This document shows, one piece after another, positions 6,814 through 16,242 of a DNA stretch of 64,000 nucleotides. This DNA comes from Chromohalobacter sp. 11-W (GTDB lineage: Bacteria > Pseudomonadota > Gammaproteobacteria > Pseudomonadales > Halomonadaceae). The notes under the pieces were generated by a model. It saw only the letters and a program-made list of their open reading frames with translations, was not told the DNA's origin and did no database searches. The DNA lies in assembly GCF_029889905.1 (NCBI RefSeq), contig NZ_JARANZ010000010.1, positions 1-64,000 on the forward strand, written 5' to 3'. The stretch's first letter is position 1. Every line of letters starts with the position of its first letter. The position numbers and the translations under genes were made by a program.

Positions 6814-9012
6814 ATGAATTTAAACGTGCCTGCCCCGCAGGCGAATAAAACCTCCGATGATATGGAACTGGGCCGCATGCTGGGCCTGTTGTTCGATGCC
6901 AAGGGGCTGGTGGTGAGCTTGATCGTGTTGTTTGCGCTGACCGGCGCAGCCTACGCATTCTTCGCCACGCCTATCTATCGAGCGGATTCCCTGGTTCAGG
7001 TGGAAACAAAAACCCCGACGAACCCCCTGGCGGATACCTCGGCCACCTCCGCCATGTTGTCGCAATTGCCACCATCGCGCACCGAGATGCAGATCATCCA
7101 GTCACGTATGGTGCTTGGGCGCGCGGTGGACCTTCTCAATCTGGATCTTAGTGTGGAACCGGTGCGCGTGCCGGTCATCGGCGGGTTCCTTCACCGCGAA
7201 AAGATTCCTGCGCCACAGTTCGCCGCCGACTGGGGGTACGCCTGGGCGGACGATAGCATCGAGTTGGACGCGATGCCGGTCGACAAAGCCTATCTAGGGC
7301 GCACCTTTACTCTCGAAGTGCTCGATGACCAGCGCTATGCCTTGCATTATCGCGGTGAGCGGTTGGGCGAAGGGCGTGTCGGCGAGGAGTCTCATTTTCT
7401 AGGCGATGCGGTGGGCGTCGAGGTGGCGTCGATTTCGGCCTCGCCAGGGTCGACCTTCAAGCTCACTCATGAACAGAGTGTCGTCGCCATCGACAGGCTG
7501 CGCGATAACTTCGGCGTAGGCGAGAGAGGCAGCGGCACAGGCATCCTGGGATGGTCTTTGACAGATCCGTCGCCGGCATTGGCTGAGCGGATATTGGCAA
7601 CCATCGGTGATATCTATGTCACGCAGAATATCCAGCGTCAGTCCGAGGAGGCGCGCAAGAGCCTGGAGTTTCTGAATAAGCAAGTGCCTGAGGTGCGTGG
7701 TGAGCTTTCTAGTGCCGAGCAACAACTCAACGCCTATCGCTCCGAAAACGACAGCGTAGATATTTCTATGGAGACCCAGTCGGTGCTCGACCGTGTGGTC
7801 AACCTGGAAAGTCAGCTCAATGAGTTGGAGTTTTCTGAAGCGGAAATCTCGCGACGCTTCACGCCCAGCCACCCGACCTATGCTGCCTTGCTGGAGAAGA
7901 AAGCGCAGCTGAAGAAGGAACTGGCGTCCCTGGAAGAGCGCATCGACGGTATGCCGGAAACCCAGCAAGAAGTGCTGCGCATGCAGCGTGATGTAACGGT
8001 CAATCAGGCGATTTATGTCCAGCTTCGCAACAAGGTGCAGGAGATGCAGATCGCCGAGGCGAGCACGGTAGGCAACGTACGGGTGCTCGATGAATCAGAG
8101 TCGTTTCCGCAGCCGGTGGCGCCCGACAAGATGATGATCATCGCGTTGGCGACGGTGCTAGGGGCGGCCTTCGCCGTGGCGGTGGTAATGCTACGGGCGA
8201 TGTTCAATCGAGGCCTGGAAAGCCCCGACCAGCTCGAGCAACTGGGTTTGCCAGTCTATGCCATCGTGCCCAAGTCGGACGATCAAAACAAACTCAATCG
8301 GCGCATTCGTCGTGGCAGCCGTTCGCAGAGTGTGCCGGCGGGATTGCTGGCGTGGCATCGGCCACTGGATGTCTCCATCGAGGCATTGCGCAGCCTGCGC
8401 ACCAGCTTGCACTTCGCGATGCTGGATAGCACTGACAATCGCTTGATGATCACCGGGCCCAGTCCGGGCGTGGGCAAGAGCTTCATTGCCGCCAACCTGG
8501 CAGCGGTGTGCGCCCAGAACGGTCAGCGCGTGTTGGTGATCGACGGCGACATGCGCAAGGGCCAGATGCATAAGATCTTCAAGGGACCTTCCGAAGATGG
8601 CTTGAGCGAAGTGCTGGCGGGGCGTCACACCTTGGCGGAAATGGCGCGCTCCGTGGAAAGCGTCGAGGGGCTCGAGTACCTGGCGCGTGGTGTCGTCCCG
8701 CCGAATGCCTCGGAACTGCTGGCGTCGTCGCGCTTCACTGAGTTGTTGGCTACGGCTAGCGAGCATTACGACTTGGTGATCGTCGACTCGCCGCCGGTGC
8801 TGGCGGTAACTGATGCCACGGTGATCGGCAAATGCGTGGGCACAACCCTGATGGTGGCACGCTTCCAGGTCAATCCGCCCAAGGAAGTTGAGCTGGCTAT
8901 GCGGCGCCTGGATACCAGTGGGGTGCGCGTCAAGGGCGCGATACTCAATGGGCTCGAGCGCAAGGCAGCTACGGCGTATACCTACGGCTATTACAACTAT
9001 TCCTATCGCTGA
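6814..9012 (+). CDS. wzc: Polysaccharide co-polymerase and bacterial tyrosine kinase Wzc
   Basis: 732 residues, the usual size for a proteobacterial Wzc. An N-terminal Wzz domain is flanked by membrane segments at about 30-50 and 440-460, with a long coiled-coil periplasmic region between. The cytoplasmic BY-kinase domain has Walker A GPSPGVGKS (about 548), Walker A' VLVIDGDMRKG (about 573) and Walker B DLVIVDSPP (about 652). The tail is Tyr-rich (AYTYGYYNYSYR), the cluster that is autophosphorylated and is the target of Wzb. Cycling between phosphorylated and unphosphorylated forms drives polymer length and export through Wza. The start is preceded by TTGGAGTGGG. Confidence 0.95.
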   Translation: MNLNVPAPQANKTSDDMELGRMLGLLFDAKGLVVSLIVLFALTGAAYAFFATPIYRADSLVQVETKTPTNPLADTSATSAMLSQLPPSRTEMQIIQSRMVLGRAVDLLNLDLSVEPVRVPVIGGFLHREKIPAPQFAADWGYAWADDSIELDAMPVDKAYLGRTFTLEVLDDQRYALHYRGERLGEGRVGEESHFLGDAVGVEVASISASPGSTFKLTHEQSVVAIDRLRDNFGVGERGSGTGILGWSLTDPSPALAERILATIGDIYVTQNIQRQSEEARKSLEFLNKQVPEVRGELSSAEQQLNAYRSENDSVDISMETQSVLDRVVNLESQLNELEFSEAEISRRFTPSHPTYAALLEKKAQLKKELASLEERIDGMPETQQEVLRMQRDVTVNQAIYVQLRNKVQEMQIAEASTVGNVRVLDESESFPQPVAPDKMMIIALATVLGAAFAVAVVMLRAMFNRGLESPDQLEQLGLPVYAIVPKSDDQNKLNRRIRRGSRSQSVPAGLLAWHRPLDVSIEALRSLRTSLHFAMLDSTDNRLMITGPSPGVGKSFIAANLAAVCAQNGQRVLVIDGDMRKGQMHKIFKGPSEDGLSEVLAGRHTLAEMARSVESVEGLEYLARGVVPPNASELLASSRFTELLATASEHYDLVIVDSPPVLAVTDATVIGKCVGTTLMVARFQVNPPKEVELAMRRLDTSGVRVKGAILNGLERKAATAYTYGYYNYSYR

Positions 9013-9132
9013 GGGATGCCTTTCGGTGATGACGCCCGGCATTGGCTGGGCGCCTTCCGCGCGCTACCTCGCCTTGGTTGCAGGTGGTGCGCGAGAGGAC
9101 AAAACGTTGCCGATTTTCTTGAGGGCTGCACT

Positions 9133-10557
9133 TTGCTAATTCGCTATACCGCTTATTACGGCTTGGCGCGCGGTGTGCCGGGCTTGCTGAATTTTCTCGC
9201 CATTGCGATCTATACGCGCTTGTTGTCACCCAGCGACTATGGGATCTATGCCCTGGTCGTGGTTTGGGTGGGGCTGATCAATGTGGTGTGCTTTCAATGG
9301 ATTCGCTTGTCGTTGCTGCGGTTCTTCCCAGCCCACCTGGACGACCCGCGGCGTTTGTTGAGCACGCTATTGCTGGCATATACCAGCGTGGCGTCGCTGA
9401 CAGGGGGCGCGGGTGTGGCCGTGTGGTTCGCGGTGGCGGACGAATCGCTGAGAACCCTGGTGCTGATCGCAGTGCCATTGATCTGGGTGCAAGCGGGGTT
9501 CGAACTGAGCCTCGAGTTGATGCGTAGTCAGCTCAACCCGCTGCGCTACGGCCTGATGGCGGGAACCCGGGCGGTCATCGCGCTGGGGCTCGGCATGCTG
9601 TTGATCACTTGGGGGTTCGGGGCGCTGGGCCCCTTGCTAGCCATGTTGTTGGGCATGCTAGTGGCGGTAGTGATGCTCGGTTCTTCATTGTGGCGTGGGG
9701 CGCGTCCCTCGTTGTCGTTGTGCCCGGATTTGAAGCCGCTTCTGGCCTATGGTTTGCCGCTGACTGCGACCTTCGCCTTGGGGTTTGTGGTCTCGAGTTC
9801 CGACCGTCTGTTGGTGGCGAGGTTGTTGAGCCACGACGCAGTTGGGATTTATACGGCGGGCTACGATTTGGTCGCGCAGGTCATCGATATGCTGTTGATG
9901 ACGGTCAACCTGGCGGCGTATCCGCTGGTGGTACGGGCGCTCGAGAAGAACGGGCGTGAGGCCGCCCGGGAGCAGTTGGATCGTAACGGCGGCTTGTTAT
10001 TGATGATCGCTGTGCCGGTGACGTTGGGGTTCATTACCTTGGCACCGCAAATTGTCTCGCTGATGCTTGGCGAGTCCTTCCGCGCAGGGGCGACGCAACT
10101 GGTGCCGTGGGTTGCCGTGGCCATTTTCATGAGCTGTATCCGCGCCTTTCATTTTGATCTGGCTTTCCAGTTGAGTGAAAAGACGTTCTACCAGGTATGG
10201 ATTAACGGAAGCGCGGCAGTGGTCAATGTGGCACTCAATCTGATGTTCATTCCAGCCTTCGGCCTAGTGGGCGCGGCGTACGCCACGCTGATTGCATATG
10301 GCGTGGCGCTGGCGCTGAGCATACTGCTGGGGCGGCGTTTGTTCGCGATCTCGCTGATCACGCGTGACAACCTCAAGGTACTGCTGTGCGGCGCCATTAT
10401 GGTGGCGTGCCTGTGGCCACTGCGTGAGGCAAGCGGGACATGGGCCTTGGTTGAGCAAGTGCTGTGGGGCGCGGCGGTTTATACCGTTAGCGTATTTCTT
10501 CTGAACGTGGCAAATGTGCGTGGGATGGTATTTGCCAAGCGACGGACGGCGAAATGA
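9133..10557 (+). CDS. Polysaccharide repeat-unit flippase (Wzx-like)
   Basis: A 474-residue, highly hydrophobic protein with about 12-14 predicted membrane segments, of the polysaccharide-biosynthesis branch of the MOP/MATE-like flippases. The N-terminus YYGLARGVPGLLNFLAIAIY followed by TRLLSPSDYG is typical of this family. It would translocate undecaprenyl-linked repeat units to the periplasm for polymerisation. A TTG start at 9133 is preferred because GAGGG lies 8 bases upstream and the conserved membrane region begins there. The frame runs back to an ATG at 9016 just after wzc, but those 39 residues do not look conserved. The stop overlaps the next start by four bases. Confidence 0.87.
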   Translation: MLIRYTAYYGLARGVPGLLNFLAIAIYTRLLSPSDYGIYALVVVWVGLINVVCFQWIRLSLLRFFPAHLDDPRRLLSTLLLAYTSVASLTGGAGVAVWFAVADESLRTLVLIAVPLIWVQAGFELSLELMRSQLNPLRYGLMAGTRAVIALGLGMLLITWGFGALGPLLAMLLGMLVAVVMLGSSLWRGARPSLSLCPDLKPLLAYGLPLTATFALGFVVSSSDRLLVARLLSHDAVGIYTAGYDLVAQVIDMLLMTVNLAAYPLVVRALEKNGREAAREQLDRNGGLLLMIAVPVTLGFITLAPQIVSLMLGESFRAGATQLVPWVAVAIFMSCIRAFHFDLAFQLSEKTFYQVWINGSAAVVNVALNLMFIPAFGLVGAAYATLIAYGVALALSILLGRRLFAISLITRDNLKVLLCGAIMVACLWPLREASGTWALVEQVLWGAAVYTVSVFLLNVANVRGMVFAKRRTAK

Positions 10558-11675
10558 GAGACGACAATAAACGGATTGCGGTGTTCCTGCCTTCGCTGGC
10601 GGGCGGTGGCGCTGAGCGTGTGATGGTGACGCTCGCCAATGGAATTGCGAATCGTGGCGTGCCGGTGGATCTTGTCGTGGTCATTGCCGAGGGCGCGTAT
10701 CTGGCGGATGTCTCGCCACGAGTGCGTTTGGTGGATCTCGGCGCTTCTCGGATGCTATTCAGTTTACCGGCGCTAGTGCGCTACCTGCGCCGCGAACGCC
10801 CGTATGCCTTACTTTCGGCGCTAAAGCACGCCAACATCATTGCGCTTTGGGCACGCAAGTTAGCGCGGTCGCAGACGCGGATAGTGATCTCAGAGCGCAA
10901 TACGCTGCCGCGCGATGGGTCGAGCGAGCGTTTCGAGCGGATAGTGCCGTGGCTGATGCGCCTAAGTTACCCATCGGCGGATGCCATAATCGCGATCTCT
11001 GGTGGTTTGGCGGACGACCTGGCGCGCAGGGTGGGGCTGTCACGCGAGAGTATCGAGGTCGTCTACAACCCCATCAACCCGAGGCTCGCGCAGTTGTGCG
11101 AAGCGCCGTTGACGCACCCTTGGCTGAAAAGCGGCCAACCACCGGTAATTTTGGCCGTTGGTCGGCTTACCGTTCAGAAAGATTACCCCACCTTGATCGA
11201 GGCCTTCGCCGAGGTGCGTAAGACGCAAGCGGCGCGCCTAGTTATTCTCGGCGAAGGCGAACTACGAGAGAAATTGGAGGCGATGGTAGCGTCGCTGGGG
11301 TTGAGCGCAGATGTCATGTTCCTTGGCTTTGTTGACAACCCCTATGCCTGGATGCGCCACGCGTCATTGTTCGTGTTGTCTTCGGCGTGGGAAGGATTTG
11401 GCAACGTGCTTGCTGAGGCGATGGCCTGCGGGACGCCGGTAGTAAGCACGAATTGCCCCAATGGACCGGCGGAGATTCTTGACAATGGTGCTTGGGGACA
11501 GCTGGTGCCGGTTGGCGATGCGTCAGCGCTAGCCCAGGCGATGGTCGCAGCGCTCAGTGACGAAACGCCCCCCGATGTGCGCCACCGTGCCCGTCACTTC
11601 AATTTGCAGCAGGCGCTTTCCGGCTATCTGCATGCGCTGAAGGTGTCGCTGCCGAAGGAGCATCGCTGTGAATGA
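10554..11675 (+). CDS. Glycosyltransferase family 4 (GT-B fold)
   Basis: 373 residues. The N-terminal Rossmann domain starts with FLPSLAGGGAERVMVTLANG, the donor-site lead-in common to GT4 enzymes. The C-terminal domain has ILAVGRLTVQKDYPTLIEAF and SSAWEGFGNVLAEAMACGTP, containing the E-X7-E type nucleotide-sugar binding motif. A retaining transferase adding one sugar to the lipid-linked repeat unit at the cytoplasmic face is expected. The ATG overlaps the flippase stop (ATGA), which indicates translational coupling. Donor and acceptor cannot be assigned. Confidence 0.88.
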   Translation: MRDDNKRIAVFLPSLAGGGAERVMVTLANGIANRGVPVDLVVVIAEGAYLADVSPRVRLVDLGASRMLFSLPALVRYLRRERPYALLSALKHANIIALWARKLARSQTRIVISERNTLPRDGSSERFERIVPWLMRLSYPSADAIIAISGGLADDLARRVGLSRESIEVVYNPINPRLAQLCEAPLTHPWLKSGQPPVILAVGRLTVQKDYPTLIEAFAEVRKTQAARLVILGEGELREKLEAMVASLGLSADVMFLGFVDNPYAWMRHASLFVLSSAWEGFGNVLAEAMACGTPVVSTNCPNGPAEILDNGAWGQLVPVGDASALAQAMVAALSDETPPDVRHRARHFNLQQALSGYLHALKVSLPKEHRCE

Positions 11676-11792
11676 TGTTCAACGCATGCTGGTACTCGGG
11701 CTCGGCCAGGCATTCAAGCTTATTTACACGGCATGTGGCGCCAGCCCGTATGAGTTCAGGCGCGTCAGTACTCCCGTAAGTTGAGGCGAACG

Positions 11793-12782
11793 ATGAAACT
11801 ATTGATACCCACCGAAGGTTCATACGGTTACAAGGTCATGTGTTTGGTACTGGCCGGCATCTATGCTTGGTTCTTGATGGGTTTGGATGTCGACGGCTAT
11901 GTCGATCGCGCTAATTATCTCATCTATGCCCAGTATTCCGACGAGATATTTGTAAAGTATGCTGCTGGTAGTCTCAAGACGGTTCTCACTAACGAACCGG
12001 TATGGTTGCTTTACAATATATGGGCATCAAAGCATTTTACTCCGGAAGATACACTGCGGGTAATCATATTTTTTTCGTCTTTTTTCGTATCATTTTTGGT
12101 GTTGAGGAGTTATCCAAAGTACGCTTTGTTGCTGGTGCTTTTTATTCTCATGCCGCAGGTCTTGAAGAATAATATAGTCCACCTGCGACAGGGCGTGGGG
12201 ATTACGCTTTTCTTTATCGGCTGGTGGTGTCGTTACTTGCCGCTACGCATGTTTTTCATCGGGCTGGCACCATTGGTGCATGCATCCTTTTTCTTCATTG
12301 ATGCTTTGTTTCTACTCAATATTGCTTTCTCGACGTTCAGGATTTCGACCATCTGGCGGATGATATATACCCTGGGTATGGGCGTCCTGCTAGGGGCTTT
12401 AGGAATCTGGCTTGCAGATGCATTGGGGGCGAGGCAAGGCTCGAGCGCGGAATATAACGCCATGGGCTCGGAAGGGTCGGGGCTGGCGTTTATCTTCTGG
12501 GGCGTGTTCGCCGTGATCTTCTCCATGGAAGGCAAGGAGTTTCTCAAAAACAATTTCTTTCCGGCCTCTATCCTAGTCTTCTACTTGTCGACCTATTTTC
12601 TACTCCCGGTCACAGCACGTGTATTTGAAAGCGGCATGTTGATAGTACTTCTGGCGTCCTTAGGGTTGAGTGACTGGCGACGTTACGCAGCCTATTCATT
12701 ATACATCTTTTACTTTTGCATGCAGTGGTATGAGGCTTTTGGCCTGCCAGGTTATGGGTGGGCTGTCGAAAGTGCAGTTTAA
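11793..12782 (+). CDS. EpsG-like membrane protein, candidate polysaccharide polymerase (Wzy)
   Basis: 329 residues with about nine or ten hydrophobic segments. The stretch NNIVHLRQGVGITLFFIGWW matches the conserved Arg-Gln containing segment of the EpsG family, whose members act as Wzy-type polymerases joining repeat units in the periplasm. No other polymerase candidate exists in the operon, which supports the role. The ATG at 11793 follows GAGGCG; a TTG at 11781 is possible. The gene is visibly richer in A+T than its neighbours, as is common for polymerases, which vary between strains. The 117-base gap before it (11676-11792) holds no clear gene. Confidence 0.75.
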   Translation: MKLLIPTEGSYGYKVMCLVLAGIYAWFLMGLDVDGYVDRANYLIYAQYSDEIFVKYAAGSLKTVLTNEPVWLLYNIWASKHFTPEDTLRVIIFFSSFFVSFLVLRSYPKYALLLVLFILMPQVLKNNIVHLRQGVGITLFFIGWWCRYLPLRMFFIGLAPLVHASFFFIDALFLLNIAFSTFRISTIWRMIYTLGMGVLLGALGIWLADALGARQGSSAEYNAMGSEGSGLAFIFWGVFAVIFSMEGKEFLKNNFFPASILVFYLSTYFLLPVTARVFESGMLIVLLASLGLSDWRRYAAYSLYIFYFCMQWYEAFGLPGYGWAVESAV

Positions 12783-12838
12783 GTTTTTATGGCCACGATG
12801 ATTATACGGCAGGTTTTTATATTTCAGGGAGAGGTGAG

Positions 12839-13801
12839 ATGCAGCGTAATATTCCGTTGGATATTTTGAAGTTGATACTGGCCGTCATCGTAGTGATTAC
12901 ACATGCAGGGGTATTGTTGGGGTATAGCGAATTGGGCTATCAGTTGACGGTGCGGGGGCTCTTTCGCATCGTAGTACCGATCTTCATGATCGTCAGCGGT
13001 TATTTCTTCATTAGTGTGGTCCGCTACGGGTCGCTTGCTAGCTGGCTGAAAAAAGTAGTATCGATGTATCTCTTCTGGATGCTGGTATATGTGTTTTTTT
13101 GGCTGGATATCCCAGAGATTACAGCATATGAGATTCTGAGAATGCTGCGCGTGATGATCATGGGCTACCACCATCTGTGGTTTCTTTCCGCACTTATTGG
13201 GGCCGCCATCCTGCTGTACATGCTGCGTAACCTTTCCCTAAAAGCCCTATTGGGACTGGCATTGACACTCTATGGCATGGGGTTGTTCATCATTTATACC
13301 GGTCATTATCACTTGTTCGCCGGCACGCCATTGGATGTGCTCTTCAACGAGGTCTGGTTTTACCGCAACTTCCTGTTTTTCGGCTTCCCTTTCTTTTGTA
13401 CCGGCTATCTGCTGCGTCACTGGGAAGGTTTTCGCCAATGGGATCGACGTTATTACATGCTGTGGAGCCTAGTCGGTGCGCTGCTGCTGCTGGGGGAGTC
13501 GTACCTTAATTATCTGGGACTCAACGGCCAACGGGGGTTCGACATGTACTTGAGCCTGTTGATCGTTTGTCCGGGCCTGTTCCTTTGGGTCTCGTCGATG
13601 CAGGTGCCCGGTGACAGTACGACCGTGGCGTATTACGCGACGGCGCTGTATTTCATCCATCCGCTTTTCATCTCGCTGTTCGAGGCATTTTCGTATCGGC
13701 AGGGCAACACACTGGCGCTATTGGCGCTCGTGTCGTCGCTACTGGCTGTGGCGTTGCTCAAGGGAAGTCGCAGGCGTTTGCGGTTTGCGTTCGGTGGATG
13801 A
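12839..13801 (+). CDS. Acyltransferase family 3 membrane protein (O-acyl decoration)
   Basis: 320 residues with about ten membrane segments. The N-terminal part has the conserved His in VITHAG and the arginine-containing VRGLFRIVVPIFMIVSGYFF, typical of the acyltransferase-3 (OafA/WecH-like) family. These proteins move acetyl or other acyl groups across the membrane onto sugars, so O-acetylation of the repeat unit is likely. The ATG at 12839 is preceded by GGGAGAGGTGAG. A longer in-frame start overlapping the previous gene (12758) has no conserved sequence. Confidence 0.82.
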   Translation: MQRNIPLDILKLILAVIVVITHAGVLLGYSELGYQLTVRGLFRIVVPIFMIVSGYFFISVVRYGSLASWLKKVVSMYLFWMLVYVFFWLDIPEITAYEILRMLRVMIMGYHHLWFLSALIGAAILLYMLRNLSLKALLGLALTLYGMGLFIIYTGHYHLFAGTPLDVLFNEVWFYRNFLFFGFPFFCTGYLLRHWEGFRQWDRRYYMLWSLVGALLLLGESYLNYLGLNGQRGFDMYLSLLIVCPGLFLWVSSMQVPGDSTTVAYYATALYFIHPLFISLFEAFSYRQGNTLALLALVSSLLAVALLKGSRRRLRFAFGG

Positions 13802-13894
13802 GGAGCCACCGGGCCGCTGACGTTTATTCAAGGTCATGTCCACCGATGCTTGGTCGTCACCACGCGTTGGCCAATCGAAAGGATGTAATCGCTT

Positions 13895-15043
13895 ATGCTA
13901 CCCAAACCATTGAATGTCCTACATATCATTACCGGCTTGACCGATGGAGGTGCAGAGAATTCGCTGTACCAGCTTTGCCATAACGATCGTCATAACATGC
14001 ATCGCGTGGTGAGTTTGATGGACGCTGGGCAATACGGCCCGCGGCTCGAGGCAGCGGGGATCGAGGTCGTGTATCTGCATATGCCGCCTGGCCGTGTGAC
14101 GCTGGGGGGGCTGTGGCGCTTGTGGCGGACCATCCGCACGTTTCGGCCGGACGTGGTGCAGACATGGATGTACCACGCTGACCTGGTAGGCGGTGTCATG
14201 GCAAGGCTGGCGGGAGTCAAGGCCATCTGCTGGGGAGTGCGTAACAGCAACTTGATGCCTGGGGTCACCAAACGCAGCACGATCTGGGTGGCCAAGGCGT
14301 GCGGAGTCTTGTCTAGCGTAGTGCCGAGCAGCATCGTGAGCTGTTCGCAGAACGCAGTAGAGGTACATCGAAAGCTGCGTTATGCGGGCATGAAGTTTGT
14401 GGTCGTGCCGAATGGGTGCAATTTATCGCTGCTAATGCCAGACCCCGAGGCTAGGGCGCACGTGCGTGCGGAGTGGGGGCTAGACGACGCCATGCCTCTG
14501 ATTGGCATGGTGGCGCGATTCGACCCGCAGAAGGACCATGCCAATCTGATCGCTGCCTTGGCGCAACTCAAAGGCCTTGGGTGGAACTTCCACTGCGCGC
14601 TGATCGGTGCCGAAATGGATGCCAACAATCTCGAGTTGACCGAGTTGTTGGAAGATCATGGCGTGCGCGACCGGGTGCTGCTGGTCGGGCGGCGCAGCGA
14701 TATCCCGGCAGTGATGAACGCGCTCGATATTCATGTGCTGTCGTCGCGCTTCGGTGAAGCTTTCCCAAATGTGCTGTCCGAGGCGATGGCCTGCGGTACG
14801 CCGTGTGTATCCACCGATGTCGGTGATGCGGCCTTCATTGTTGGTGATACGGGCTGGATCGTCCCACACAGTGATCCTAGAGCCTTGGCGGATCATCTGG
14901 CTTTGGCGCTCGACGAGTACGCGGATGCGCCAGCATGGCAGGCGCGTAAGCAGCGTGCGCATCAACGTGTCGTCGATTCCTTTAGCGTGCAACGCATGAT
15001 CGACGGCTATAACACTTCCTGGCATCAGGCATGTCTCGCATGA
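13895..15043 (+). CDS. Glycosyltransferase family 4
   Basis: 382 residues with a GT-B architecture. The N-terminal LHIITGLTDGGAENSLYQL is the typical acceptor-side opening of GT4 proteins of the EPS type. The C-terminal half holds MVARFDPQKDHANLI and SSRFGEAFPNVLSEAMACGTP with the conserved glutamates. It is expected to add a sugar to the lipid-linked repeat unit from the cytoplasm. The stop overlaps the following deacetylase gene by 13 bases. Donor specificity is unknown. Confidence 0.88.
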   Translation: MLPKPLNVLHIITGLTDGGAENSLYQLCHNDRHNMHRVVSLMDAGQYGPRLEAAGIEVVYLHMPPGRVTLGGLWRLWRTIRTFRPDVVQTWMYHADLVGGVMARLAGVKAICWGVRNSNLMPGVTKRSTIWVAKACGVLSSVVPSSIVSCSQNAVEVHRKLRYAGMKFVVVPNGCNLSLLMPDPEARAHVRAEWGLDDAMPLIGMVARFDPQKDHANLIAALAQLKGLGWNFHCALIGAEMDANNLELTELLEDHGVRDRVLLVGRRSDIPAVMNALDIHVLSSRFGEAFPNVLSEAMACGTPCVSTDVGDAAFIVGDTGWIVPHSDPRALADHLALALDEYADAPAWQARKQRAHQRVVDSFSVQRMIDGYNTSWHQACLA

Positions 15044-16074
15044 ATGCTAACTGGATGACTCAATTGGCGCGCGCCGAGGGTGAGCCGCTGCGTCCGTCGG
15101 CTTTTGTGATCTCCCTGGATTTCGAATTGCACTGGGGTATGTCGGATATCGTGACTACGCCCGAGCACCCATATGTGCGTCGTTTGCTCGGCGCGCGGCG
15201 TGCGGTACCGGCGATGCTGGATCTTTTTCGCGAGCGCCATATTCGTGCGACCTGGGCCACGGTGGGCTATCTGTTTGCTGAGGACCGCGAGACGCTGACG
15301 CGCTTCTCTCCTGTGCGGCGCCCGCGCTATTCCAACCCGGCGCGTGATAATTATCGGCTGGAGATCGGTGACGATGAGGCCAACGATCCTCTGCATTACG
15401 CTCGTTCGCTGGTCGATCTGATCGCGCAGACGCCGGGCCAAGAGATCGCCTCGCATACCTTTTCTCATTACTACTGTCATGAAGAAGGTCAGACGCCGGC
15501 GGACTTTAAGGCCGATCTTGAGGCAGCTATGGCTATTGCCAAGCATACCGGACACCAACCTGGTTCATTGGTCTTGCCGCGTAATCAGACCGATGAGGCC
15601 TATTTGGCACCGATGCGCGAGGCGGGCTTTCGTTGCTATCGCGGCAATCCACGACGTGCGGGGTTTCAGCGTCAGTTTTACGATGCTGCGCCTACGCGTG
15701 CACTGCGGCTGCTGGATAGCTACGTCAACCTGACCGGGCACCACGGCATCAAATGGCGTGATCTCAAGGGCGACCCGCTGAATATTCCGGCCAGCATGTT
15801 CTTGCGTCCACGCCGTTGGCTGCCGCAGTTGGATGCGTTGCGTATACGGCGCATCAAGAAAGCGATGCGCCGTGCTGCCAAGCGCGGAGAGATATTCCAC
15901 CTGTGGTGGCACCCGCATAACTTCGGTGGCGATACTGATGCTAATCTGCGCGACCTTGCCGTCATCATCGGCTATTTCCAGGTTCTTTCTGTCGAATATG
16001 GCATGCGCTCGATGTCGATGCACGATGTGCTGGTACGGCATGAGCAGGTCACGACAGCCCCCTCGACGACCTAG
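15031..16074 (+). CDS. NodB-type polysaccharide deacetylase
   Basis: 347 residues. The NodB fold motifs are present: SLDFELHWG (motif 1, catalytic/metal Asp, about residue 30), EIASHTFSHYY with the metal-binding His-X3-His (about 140), and HLWWHPHNF near the C-terminus. No signal peptide or membrane segment is evident, so it is predicted to be cytoplasmic and may act on an N-acetyl sugar in the lipid-linked precursor rather than on the finished polymer. It overlaps the preceding GT4 gene by 13 bases. Related proteins occur in EPS loci as O-antigen/EPS modification enzymes, though some members are hydrolases of other bonds. Confidence 0.82.
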   Translation: MSRMNANWMTQLARAEGEPLRPSAFVISLDFELHWGMSDIVTTPEHPYVRRLLGARRAVPAMLDLFRERHIRATWATVGYLFAEDRETLTRFSPVRRPRYSNPARDNYRLEIGDDEANDPLHYARSLVDLIAQTPGQEIASHTFSHYYCHEEGQTPADFKADLEAAMAIAKHTGHQPGSLVLPRNQTDEAYLAPMREAGFRCYRGNPRRAGFQRQFYDAAPTRALRLLDSYVNLTGHHGIKWRDLKGDPLNIPASMFLRPRRWLPQLDALRIRRIKKAMRRAAKRGEIFHLWWHPHNFGGDTDANLRDLAVIIGYFQVLSVEYGMRSMSMHDVLVRHEQVTTAPSTT

Positions 16075-16242
16075 TCCCTAGGCGCCCGCCGTACACACGG
16101 CCTGCGCCTTCACAACGATTAACCATTGCCAACGCGCTTTAGTGCGATGGCCAGGGGCCTTTTGTCTTTACGAACAGGTCTTCACGAACGCGTCTTCGAA
16201 ACGTGCCTAACAAACGATCTCCACTGTAGAGGAGTTGTTTCC

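Noticed and set aside
9016-9132. N-terminal extension of the flippase from an ATG just after wzc
   Set aside because: The 39 extra residues are not hydrophobic or conserved, and the TTG at 9133 has a GAGGG box and begins at the conserved membrane region.
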